Shown here: positions 23,981-30,779 of the stretch, one piece after another | How positions within the stretch are numbered: the first letter of the stretch is position 1 | Layout: each line of letters opens with the position of its first letter | Assembly (NCBI GenBank): GCA_947172705.1 | Contig: CAMWCA010000011.1 | Location: forward strand, 1-63,933 | Reading direction: 5' to 3' | Source: an uncultured Lachnospiraceae bacterium | GTDB lineage: Bacteria > Bacillota > Clostridia > Lachnospirales > Lachnospiraceae | DNA length: 63,933 bases | Notes under the pieces: model-generated | Database searches by the model: none | The model's input: the letters and a program-made list of their open reading frames with translations, nothing else | Told to the model about the DNA's origin: nothing | Made by a program: the position numbers and the translations under genes

Positions 23981-24592
23981 TTATTCATTTTGTCTGTGCC
24001 GTAGCACGGCTTCTCTGGCCTTATAAAGCAACAGCAACAATGCGCTGAGCATTACTGCCATGATAATACCATAACAGTATTGGCTCTTTCCTATTCCAAG
24101 CCCTAAGGAAATAACTCCCTCCAGCACCAGGATGATTCTGGTTCTTCTTTTGAATACCACCGTCTCTTTTTCGGAAATAGGCTTATTTTCATCCGCCAGA
24201 GGCGCAAGAAAAAAAACCACGGCAATCGCTGCCACAAATAAGATCCATATGCCTGGAATGATTTTTCCCCCTTGAAGAATACACTTTATGATCAAAAGCA
24301 TTGCCGTCAGCAGGGTACAGGATTCCAGATAGCAGCTTATGTAGCCTCTTGCGTGATACCCTCCCGCATAGGAGCGAAGGGGAATAAATGCCGCAAATAA
24401 GATCACCCCGTGCCACCACATACCAAGCAGATAACTTATGGTCAATGTGGTAGCTATGTTGATCATCATGGCAAACGCCGACTCGATCGCTACTGTATAC
24501 AGTTCCACATACTTTTCCTGGATAGCTCCGTTTTCCGCAAATCTCAGTGCAATTCTTCTGAAAATGCCATTAATCATGCTTTCTGAAATCAT
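23981..24592 (-). CDS. agrB: AgrB-like autoinducer-processing membrane protease
   Basis: The 203-residue membrane protein has the AgrB catalytic pair: His80 and Cys87 in RSYAGGYHARGYISC, with the same seven-residue spacing as H77/C84 of Staphylococcus aureus AgrB. Six hydrophobic segments surround it. AgrB cleaves the C-terminal tail of AgrD and closes the thiolactone ring. The start codon at 24592 lies inside the end of agrD (23-bp overlap), so translation of the two is coupled. It is the last gene of the operon. Confidence 0.95.
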   Translation of the reverse strand: MISESMINGIFRRIALRFAENGAIQEKYVELYTVAIESAFAMMINIATTLTISYLLGMWWHGVILFAAFIPLRSYAGGYHARGYISCYLESCTLLTAMLLIIKCILQGGKIIPGIWILFVAAIAVVFFLAPLADENKPISEKETVVFKRRTRIILVLEGVISLGLGIGKSQYCYGIIMAVMLSALLLLLYKAREAVLRHRQNE

Positions 24593-24716
24593 TTATCTCT
24601 TCAGGCAGCTTAGGCTGATGCACAAAGAAAAAGCAGGTGTACAGGGGCATAAGGAAAATAAATCCTGTCAAAGCAGTTACAGCTGCTTTTAAAAATGAAT
24701 TTGTAATTTTTTTCAT
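24570..24716 (-). CDS. agrD: AgrD-like cyclic autoinducer peptide precursor, 48 aa
   Basis: The ATG at 24716 follows AGGAGAG. The 48-residue product has the three AgrD parts: an amphipathic leader (MKKITNSFLKAAVTALTGF), a Cys-centred core PLYTCFFFV (residues 24-32) and an acidic recognition tail HQPKLPEEINDFRKHD. The P-x-L-P-E-E motif is the AgrB recognition signature. Counting as in staphylococcal AgrD (ring of Cys plus four residues), the mature peptide would contain the ring Cys28-Phe-Phe-Phe-Val32. Cleavage sites are inferred, not visible. The gene lies between agrC and agrB on the same strand. Confidence 0.88.
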   Translation of the reverse strand: MKKITNSFLKAAVTALTGFIFLMPLYTCFFFVHQPKLPEEINDFRKHD

Positions 24717-24809
24717 GCTTTCAATCTCTCCTTTTTATTTTACATCATAAGCCTTTCTCCGCCCCAACTTATATAGTTATGTCAAAAACAAACCCTCTGC
24801 TCGTCAAAA

Positions 24810-26120
24810 TTAGCTTTCTTTATACATATATGTAAATATTTTGACACCAAATTCACCTTCCGCACCATAAATCGTCATCTTTCCGTCATATTTTTTGACA
24901 ATCTCCTCCACTTCCTTCAATCCAAGGCCATGATGAATGCGGTCTTCCTTTGTTGTCAGGAACTTGTCCTCTCTGTTTTGAATTCTTTTTCCTTCATAGG
25001 GATTATAAATTTCAAAGAGAAATCCGGTAGCGTTGGTCTTAAGCACAAACCGAATCTTCCTTTTCTCCAATGCCAGTTCCCTGACTGCTTCCATTGCATT
25101 ATCAAACAGGTTGCCGATCAAAATATTTAATTCCATATTGCTGATTGCAACCTCACCGGCTGTTTTGATCTCTTTTTCCACCTGGATCTGGTATTCTCTG
25201 GCAAGCTCCATCTTATAATTTAAAATAGAATCAATACCGATATTCCCTGTATTGATCACATCCCCCTGCTGCTTGATCCGCCCCAGCCGTTCCTGATAAT
25301 GGTTCAACAGTTGTCCATACTGTTCCTTTTCCAGATAGCCCATTTCCAGGGCACAGCTATTTGCCATATCATGGCGCATCCTGCGCAGCTTCAGCCATTG
25401 CTTTTCAAACTCTTCGTACCGCAGACGGTAATATTCATTTTGCTGCCTGATCAGTTCGTTTTCCATATGCTCCATGGCATGAGTCTGTATTTTCTGGTAC
25501 AAATAGTAAGTTGCCAGATTGATAATCAGCAGCACCCCTAAAATTACAATCCTGGCAAAGTCGATTCGGTTCTGCGCATCCCACCATATGGCATAACAGA
25601 TAATAATACTCCCCACAGGTGCCAAAAAGATCTCCGTCCATTCCGCTATCCCAATTTTGATCTGAGGCTTTTTTGCGGAAATTGCCGTAATGACCTTCAC
25701 AAAAACAAAGCACATCAGCTTAGACAGGGCATTTGCCATATGCCGGAAGGTATGCTCCCCGTTATACCTATACCCTTCCCTGGTAAACATATCCAGGATT
25801 TTGAGCAAAAATACCGTAATGCCTTCCGCTATGACCCCCAGCGCCACTACGAGGAATGCAAGCACTATTTTCGTTCCTGCGCTTCCATTATAAAACAGAC
25901 ACAGCGTCAGAAAACAGATAATGCTGGTGCATACATTGCTGACCAGCGCGTTGCTTATAAACAGATAACTGCTCACGTTCCACAACACAAAGCATACGCT
26001 CCATCCCAAAAATAAAAGCAGCTTGCTTTTGTATTTGACTCCCAGCAGCTGCTTATATAAAATATGTAATGTAAATATGAAAAAAATGTCCATCATCCAG
26101 GCAAAAATTTGTGTTTCCAT
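24810..26120 (-). CDS. agrC: AgrC-like GHKL sensor histidine kinase
   Basis: The protein has about six N-terminal membrane helices (residues 5-200), a dimerisation helix with H-box RRMRHDMANS, and a GHKL ATPase domain with N-box LIGNLFDNAMEAV and G-loop HHGLGLKEVEEIV. This is the receptor for the agrD peptide by position and architecture. The ATG at 26120 is chosen because AGGTGAT lies 4-6 bp upstream; a GTG three codons earlier is less likely. It sits 93 bp before agrD and 27 bp after agrA. Confidence 0.93.
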   Translation of the reverse strand: METQIFAWMMDIFFIFTLHILYKQLLGVKYKSKLLLFLGWSVCFVLWNVSSYLFISNALVSNVCTSIICFLTLCLFYNGSAGTKIVLAFLVVALGVIAEGITVFLLKILDMFTREGYRYNGEHTFRHMANALSKLMCFVFVKVITAISAKKPQIKIGIAEWTEIFLAPVGSIIICYAIWWDAQNRIDFARIVILGVLLIINLATYYLYQKIQTHAMEHMENELIRQQNEYYRLRYEEFEKQWLKLRRMRHDMANSCALEMGYLEKEQYGQLLNHYQERLGRIKQQGDVINTGNIGIDSILNYKMELAREYQIQVEKEIKTAGEVAISNMELNILIGNLFDNAMEAVRELALEKRKIRFVLKTNATGFLFEIYNPYEGKRIQNREDKFLTTKEDRIHHGLGLKEVEEIVKKYDGKMTIYGAEGEFGVKIFTYMYKES

Positions 26121-26147
26121 TTGCATCACCTGCCAACCAACTGTACT

Positions 26148-26867
26148 TTAGTTTTCTTCCTCCAACAGCATCATGTGAATTTCCCGTATTTTCTTTCTGT
26201 TTTCCTTGCTGATATACAACGACTGCCCATTGAACAGCACCAGTTCTTTATAGTGAAATTCCTTTACATATTTCATGTTCACCAGATAAGACTGATGAAT
26301 GCGCAAAAAACGGTGATCCTTTTCCTCCAGCTCCTTTTGCACATTTCCCAGCTTGCCGTAAAAAGTATATTTCTGCTCCCTGCACACCACATGAATCTGC
26401 CTGCTTTCACTATAAAAGTAAATAATATCGCTCAGCAGAAGGCTATATCTCGTTTTATTAATATTGAAAGTAAAGGTTTCTATATCCTGCCTTTTCATCC
26501 GCATAAAAGAATCCATGGTTTCTTCCAGCTTCCTGGGGTGAATCGGCTTGCTCAGAAAATGAAAGGGATGCACCTCATAAGCTTTCTTGTAATAATCTTC
26601 ATATTGCGACACAAAAATAAGACTGGTAATAAAATCCTTCTCCCTGATCTTTGCCGCCGTCTCCAGACCATTCATCTTGTCCATTTCCACGTCCAAAAAT
26701 ATGATGTCAAAGGCACCATTCACATCAATACAGGATAAAAGGGGAATCCCATTATCAAATTTCCGGATCTTAATGTTATTTCCCGTGTTGGTCGCCCAAA
26801 CCTGGAGACTCCATTCCAAATCCTCCGCATACCTTGGCTCATCCTCACATATGGCTATCTTTAACAT
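26148..26867 (-). CDS. agrA: AgrA-like LytTR response regulator
   Basis: Residues 1-120 are a receiver domain with the acidic pocket CEDE (8-10), phospho-acceptor Asp59 in IIFLDVEMDKMNG, and the KPIHP lysine. Residues about 135-239 are a LytTR DNA-binding domain (YFYSESRQIHVVC, FLRIHQSYLVNMKYVKEF). The ATG at 26867 follows GAGGTGAT, preferred to a GTG three codons earlier. It is the first gene of the agr operon. LytTR regulators bind pairs of direct repeats in promoter DNA; a repeat-like region lies just upstream. Confidence 0.95.
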   Translation of the reverse strand: MLKIAICEDEPRYAEDLEWSLQVWATNTGNNIKIRKFDNGIPLLSCIDVNGAFDIIFLDVEMDKMNGLETAAKIREKDFITSLIFVSQYEDYYKKAYEVHPFHFLSKPIHPRKLEETMDSFMRMKRQDIETFTFNINKTRYSLLLSDIIYFYSESRQIHVVCREQKYTFYGKLGNVQKELEEKDHRFLRIHQSYLVNMKYVKEFHYKELVLFNGQSLYISKENRKKIREIHMMLLEEEN

Positions 26868-26886
26868 TCCAATCACCTCTTATGCT

Positions 26887-26924
26887 ATAATAGAAAAATC
26901 TGCTCTCTGTAACTTTTAATGTAA
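26887..26924 (-). promoter_or_regulatory. Possible agr promoter with LytTR-like half sites
   Basis: On the minus strand a -10 TATTAT (complement of 26887-26892) is preceded 15 bp upstream by GTTACA. The sequence TTACATTAAAAGTTACAG just upstream resembles two LytTR half sites. The -35 match is poor, as expected for an activated promoter. Confidence 0.35.
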
Positions 26925-26998
26925 GTCTTCCTGATTCTTCTGTAAAGCACCTTCCATGGACAGCAATTGGAATCTTAGTTCAAGCAAGCCTCCTGCAC

Positions 26999-27370
26999 TT
27001 AGGGTTCTCCGTCCTCTTTTATGTTCTGCTTAAGCAGTTTATAAATATAATTATAATTGCGCAAAAACTCCGGTAAAATCCTGATCTCCGTATCTGAAAA
27101 ATCCTCAATAATACCTGCAATCTCATCACTGTAAATAGTTCTGCTTCCCGTTTTCATGCTTCCGCACAAAAGCTCATCCACCGAACAGTTAAGTATATTG
27201 GCGATCGTCACCAGCTTGTCCAAGCCTATCTTACTTCTGGCATTTTCCACATTGCTGATATGCTGTGTGGATAAATCCGCCCTTGCGGCAAGCTCCGCCT
27301 GAGACATTTTCAGTTCTTCTCGTCTACGCTTTATTCTGATTCCCAGGTCTTTATAATCTATCTTCACCAA
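26999..27370 (-). CDS. XRE-family transcriptional regulator
   Basis: The 123-residue soluble protein has a helix-turn-helix in its first 70 residues (MSQAELAARADLSTQHISNVENARSKIGLDKL) and an acidic C-terminal helix (IAGIIEDFSDTEIRILPEFLRN). Small regulators of this form are common next to agr-like and mobile loci in Lachnospiraceae. The start is a GTG at 27370 with GGGAGG 8 bp upstream. It lies 131 bp upstream of agrA in the same direction, with no clear terminator between, so partial cotranscription with agr is possible. Confidence 0.85.
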   Translation of the reverse strand: MVKIDYKDLGIRIKRRREELKMSQAELAARADLSTQHISNVENARSKIGLDKLVTIANILNCSVDELLCGSMKTGSRTIYSDEIAGIIEDFSDTEIRILPEFLRNYNYIYKLLKQNIKEDGEP

Positions 27371-27508
27371 TATCCTCCCAGCTCAAATATATAACCCTGA
27401 AAATATTTTATAAAAACATGGGGCATTCTGGAATCAATCACATAAATAGTTCATTTCTGCAATTATATTATTTGCAAATTTTTTTGCATTTATTCGACTT
27501 GTACGTTT

Positions 27509-27556
27509 AAAAACAGGGCATGGGATAGCGTACAGCGCTTCGCATGCCCTGTTTTT
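27509..27556. terminator. Bidirectional-looking terminator hairpin
   Basis: AAAAACAGGGCATG (27509-27522) is a perfect inverse of CATGCCCTGTTTTT (27543-27556); T runs follow on both strands. An inner AGCG/CGCT pairing strengthens the hairpin. Confidence 0.8.
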
Positions 27557-27562
27557 AAGCAT

Positions 27563-27612
27563 AGAAAAAAGCCGCTGCCTGACAGATAATTGGTCTGCTA
27601 TTGCAACGGCTT
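27563..27612 (-). terminator. Terminator of the Rpn-family gene
   Basis: On the minus strand AAGCCGTTGC pairs with GCAGCGGCTT (10 bp, one G-T pair), followed by six T residues, about 19 bp after the stop codon. Confidence 0.75.
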
Positions 27613-27630
27613 CTTTATGTAAAATAACTT

Positions 27631-28527
27631 TTATTCCTCCTGTTCTCTTTCAGCGGCATACCTTTGCAGGTTTGCCTTTGCCTGATGATATTCTTCAACA
27701 GTAGTTCCAATACTTTCACATGCTTTTCCCAGATCCAGTTTTAAATTTTTCATAATGGATTCTATGTTTCGGATCAAAAGACAAGCATGCTCTTCGTTAC
27801 GTCCTTCGTTACGTCCTTCAATGCGCCCCTCCAGCCGTCCCTCGTCTCTTGCATATACGAGTTCTTCCCATTTCTGCATATATTTCACCCCCATCTTTTC
27901 TGAAAGCCTGATTTTCTTAACCCGCTCATGGATCAACTTGATCTTACCGCTGGTCGTCCTGCCTGCAACCTGATCCGTGGATGAGCTGATATACTCCATA
28001 AAATCCAGAAATTCCTGTGAAAAATCCTCCCGGTTGGTTCCCCTGGTATTAATGAATACTCTCATGGCACCATCTTCCAGACACAGCTCCGGACATTCCC
28101 GGCAGGTTCCCTCAAAGGTATATTTATACAGTTTCTTCCCAAACAGGTCAAAGGGCGCTATCATAATAAAACAGCTGTCGTTAAGCAGGTTGAAATCTGC
28201 ACTGCCAGGCTCCAAAAGGGATACATCCATCTGCGCCTGGTAATATCGGCTTCGCTTTTTGAGATTGCCGGTGTCCTTCTTTTGCATTTCCGTGTAGTAG
28301 ATCTTTCCCTGCTGATCCATGCTCACCACATCCAGCCGGATCTCCCGGAGCAGGGGCGAAACCCGCAGTTCCTTTTCTGTTTCCGGCTGCTTCAGCAGCT
28401 GTATTTCCTCGTCAAGCAGAATACTCACCGCCGCCTGATAGGCTTCCTGATCCTCCATGGTTTCATCGAAGAGAAACCGGTCTTCCAGATTCAAATTTTG
28501 TAGTTTTGCAGTTACATTGTTCGTCAT
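27631..28527 (-). CDS. Rpn/PDDEXK-family putative transposase-like nuclease
   Basis: The 298-residue protein belongs to the Rpn recombination-promoting nuclease family. The PD-(D/E)xK core is visible as RLDVVSMDQQGKIYYTEMQKKD with the acidic D, then E-x-Q-K. An N-terminal TAKLQNLNLEDRFLFDETMEDQEAYQ is typical of the family. Near the end lies an EGR(L/I/N)EGR tetrapeptide repeat, encoded by near-identical 12-bp units at about 27795-27850. The ATG at 28527 has AAGGAGG 7 bp upstream. Despite the transposase label, no terminal repeats or mobile neighbours are seen. Confidence 0.85.
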   Translation of the reverse strand: MTNNVTAKLQNLNLEDRFLFDETMEDQEAYQAAVSILLDEEIQLLKQPETEKELRVSPLLREIRLDVVSMDQQGKIYYTEMQKKDTGNLKKRSRYYQAQMDVSLLEPGSADFNLLNDSCFIMIAPFDLFGKKLYKYTFEGTCRECPELCLEDGAMRVFINTRGTNREDFSQEFLDFMEYISSSTDQVAGRTTSGKIKLIHERVKKIRLSEKMGVKYMQKWEELVYARDEGRLEGRIEGRNEGRNEEHACLLIRNIESIMKNLKLDLGKACESIGTTVEEYHQAKANLQRYAAEREQEE

Positions 28528-28566
28528 ACACTTTCCTCCTTGCCACAGGAAAATGTACAAACGCAT

Positions 28567-29094
28567 TCACAATAAATCCGTACAGACGACCGTCTATCCC
28601 GTATTCCTTACATTTCCTGCCATATTGTAATTCATTGGATTTAAAAGCAGGATTTCAAGAATTGAGAATAGATACTACAGAAGCGGCAAGCCGCCAATAG
28701 AAATCGTTTGCTTTATATGTATCATATCATAATATAATTGCTATTTCAAGCATAGCTTTCATAAAAAATAAGCGTTTTTCCGTTAAATCATCATAGATCA
28801 AATCTATATCAGGGAATGTGACAGAACCCATATGTGCCAATGCCTGCCTCTTTTAACCTCCCAATACCAATCGGCGTGATGCCTAGCGCAATACCATGCT
28901 CTGTCACATTCCCTGATACCCCCTAAATGACCACCTCAAATTTAAACATTGTTTTTAAAAGACAACAGGCAGAGAATACTCTCTGCCCATAAATAGAAAT
29001 GATTTTAAGAAGGTTTCACTTAGCACTTTTTATTATACATAAAAAACCTCCCCGTGACCGTTTATGTAATAATTAGCATAGCTGGATGTAACTT
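28567..29094. other. 528-bp non-coding stretch with repeats
   Basis: No convincing gene is present. The stretch holds a perfect 19-bp terminal inverted repeat element (28807-28918), an 8-bp GGCAGAGA/TCTCTGCC hairpin (about 28969-28988) that may end the LytTR regulator transcript, an AAGCGGCAAGCCGC stem near 28682-28695, and AT-rich DNA around 28710-28760 that could hold the Rpn gene promoter. Confidence 0.5.
28807..28918. repeat. 112-bp palindromic element with 19-bp perfect inverted ends
   Basis: TATCAGGGAATGTGACAGA at the left end is perfectly inverted at the right end. No target-site duplication was found. On the minus strand one frame is open through the whole element and reads ...EHGIALGITPIGIGRL... 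before a stop in the right arm, although there is no start codon or ribosome site in frame. It looks like a repeated intergenic palindrome. Boundaries are accurate to about 1 bp. Confidence 0.7.
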
Positions 29095-29817
29095 TTAGCA
29101 TTCTTCTTCCATAAAACTGATATAAAACTGCAACATTTTCTCTTTTTTGTCCCGGCTGACCGGAAGGATGTCTCCATTCCGCATCATCACACGGCTGGGA
29201 AAAAACTGCTCGATCTGTCTTCCATTGATGAGATAGGATTGATGGATTCTGATAAATTGATTGCTGTAGCCCTCCAGTACCTGTTCAAGCTGATCTAGCT
29301 TTTCATAAAAGGCATATTCCCTGCCGCTTTCCATCCTGATTTTGATAACGCGCTTTTCACTGGCAAAATAGAGCACTTCCCCCAAAGAAATATTAACCGT
29401 TTTTCGATTACACCTGAAAAGGAAGCTTTCATGGGAAACTCTCTGTTCCCTTACGATTTTATCCAGCACATCGTATACCTTCTCCTGCGCCACCGGCTTC
29501 TCAATAAACTGGCAGGGATAGATCTGAAACATCTGCTTAAAATATCCCTCATACTGGGACACAAAGACAACGCTGAGCAGCCTGTTTCTTTCCCTGAGCC
29601 TGGCTGCCGTCTCCATCCCGTCCATCCCTTCCAGCTCCACATCCATAAATACTGCCGTAAAATCTCCCGCCGCTTCCTGATCGAACAGAACCTCCTCTCC
29701 TTTGGCAAATTTTTTTAACTGTACATTGACCTGCCTTTGGCATGCCCAGCTTTCAATGGCTTCCGTCAACTTTTCCACGCAAACCGGAAGATCATCGCAC
29801 ACCGCTATTCTTAACAT
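29095..29817 (-). CDS. Orphan LytTR response regulator (AgrA-like)
   Basis: A receiver domain with CDD (7-9), phospho-acceptor Asp59 in AVFMDVELEGMDG and the EKPV lysine precedes a LytTR domain (LYFASEKRVIKIRM, FIRIHQSYLINGRQIEQF). It is about 40 percent identical by eye to agrA of this window and shares its length. The start at 29817 has AGGGGA 5 bp upstream. No kinase is adjacent. A strong terminator stem ends only 25 nt upstream of the start, leaving little room for a separate promoter. Confidence 0.92.
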   Translation of the reverse strand: MLRIAVCDDLPVCVEKLTEAIESWACQRQVNVQLKKFAKGEEVLFDQEAAGDFTAVFMDVELEGMDGMETAARLRERNRLLSVVFVSQYEGYFKQMFQIYPCQFIEKPVAQEKVYDVLDKIVREQRVSHESFLFRCNRKTVNISLGEVLYFASEKRVIKIRMESGREYAFYEKLDQLEQVLEGYSNQFIRIHQSYLINGRQIEQFFPSRVMMRNGDILPVSRDKKEKMLQFYISFMEEEC

Positions 29818-29839
29818 AAATTCCCCTTTCCTGAATATC

Positions 29840-29877
29840 AAAAATGACTGTAAGCCTTTACCTGCCTTACAGTCATT
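29840..29877 (-). terminator. Strong terminator between the membrane protein and the orphan LytTR regulator
   Basis: On the minus strand AATGACTGTAAG (complement of 29866-29877) is perfectly paired with CTTACAGTCATT (complement of 29843-29854), with an 11-nt loop and a following T run. It ends 25 nt before the LytTR start codon, so it is a candidate attenuator. Confidence 0.85.
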
Positions 29878-29910
29878 TCAAAACACAAAACTTATCCGCC
29901 GATGTTTCCG

Positions 29911-30543
29911 CTAAAAAATAAGAACCCCGACAGTCACCAAAATATTAAGAAGCCACAAAACGATCGCTGCGATCACGCCTATGGTACATAAGATCTTACC
30001 TGCTTTCGCCATTCCCGACTTGCTGGAACCTGATCCCATTCTCGCCCTGCCATATCCCACAACAGCAAGTAAAATACTGATCAGGGGAATGATAAACGCA
30101 CAAGCCAGACTTAAAATACCCAGAATCAACGCCTGCATTGCTGCAGAGCTGTTATCCACAGTCTGTACCGGAATGGGCTGGGTTCCCTGCTCTCCTTGTC
30201 CCTGTTCAAATTGCTGTCCCTCCGGAATATCCTGCTGCAGTGCGGTAAACAACTGTTCCAGACTGCTCTTGTAAGGCTTTTTCTGGAGCGTCCCTACGAA
30301 CCCGTCCAGATTCCACTCGCCTCCGCCGCTGCCCTTCAACCATGCCTCTAAATGCAAAGTACCGTTTATGTAAGACCATTTGAGGAACTTGTATCCCTCC
30401 AACATGGCATCTCCCGCACGGTAAGCGGGTTCCCCCTTCCAATCTGACATTGCAAACTGATTTTTCTGAAGATAATCGTTCATCATAAAGTTTACAAAAT
30501 CATCGGGCTTGTTCAAAACCATATCTTTTACATATCTTGCCAT
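29911..30543 (-). CDS. Hypothetical membrane protein with DUF4190-like C-terminus
   Basis: The N-terminal 100 residues (MARYVKDMVLNKPDDFVNFMMNDYLQKNQF) form a soluble domain seen in other Firmicute proteins that act on or bind membranes; a Gln/Pro-rich linker (about 105-130) follows. The C-terminal 80 residues contain two hydrophobic hairpins with the pattern ALILGILSLACAFIIPLISILLAVVGYGRARMG, matching DUF4190-type membrane domains. No catalytic motif is visible. It ends in a strong terminator and is the first gene before the orphan LytTR regulator. Confidence 0.75.
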   Translation of the reverse strand: MARYVKDMVLNKPDDFVNFMMNDYLQKNQFAMSDWKGEPAYRAGDAMLEGYKFLKWSYINGTLHLEAWLKGSGGGEWNLDGFVGTLQKKPYKSSLEQLFTALQQDIPEGQQFEQGQGEQGTQPIPVQTVDNSSAAMQALILGILSLACAFIIPLISILLAVVGYGRARMGSGSSKSGMAKAGKILCTIGVIAAIVLWLLNILVTVGVLIF

Positions 30544-30697
30544 TTTCCCTCTCCTTCATAAGAATAATCTTGATTTCATAAATAAATTATCATATTTTCT
30601 CTTCTGTGACAACCGCTGTTTTTATTTTCACATTTATGCACAAATTGCAGCAGTAAAATTTATCTATTTTTTCTTTATTCTATGTAACCATGGCTAC

Positions 30698-30725
30698 TTG
30701 ATTATTTTTCCGGGCACGCTATAAT
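30698..30725 (+). promoter_or_regulatory. Promoter of nrdD
   Basis: A -35 TTGATT (30698-30703) and a perfect -10 TATAAT (30720-30725) are 16 bp apart, 55 bp before the nrdD start codon. Confidence 0.7.
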
Positions 30726-30771
30726 ACTAGATATGGGTTCTTAAACCCATACAAAGTACAAGATATAGGAG
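30724..30771 (+). promoter_or_regulatory. Two NrdR-box-like repeats downstream of the nrdD -10 box
   Basis: TACTAGATATGGG (from 30725) and TACAAGATATAGG (from 30757) are near-identical and exactly 32 bp apart, about three helical turns. NrdR binds paired boxes with this spacing in ribonucleotide reductase promoters. The match to the strict NrdR consensus is only partial. A hairpin ATGGGTTCTTAAACCCAT lies between them. Confidence 0.4.
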
Positions 30772-30779
30772 TGGATTGA

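Noticed and set aside
24720..24800. Additional signal-peptide gene between agrD and agrC
   Set aside because: The 93-bp gap has no ATG with a ribosome site leading to a cysteine-containing peptide.
27631..28527. Rpn-like gene as evidence of an insertion sequence
   Set aside because: No terminal inverted repeats, no target duplication and no second transposase domain were seen, so it is listed only as a nuclease gene.
28960..29060. Six-codon frame with a GGGGAGG site near 29030
   Set aside because: The peptide MYNKKC is too short to support and not near a processing gene; probably chance.
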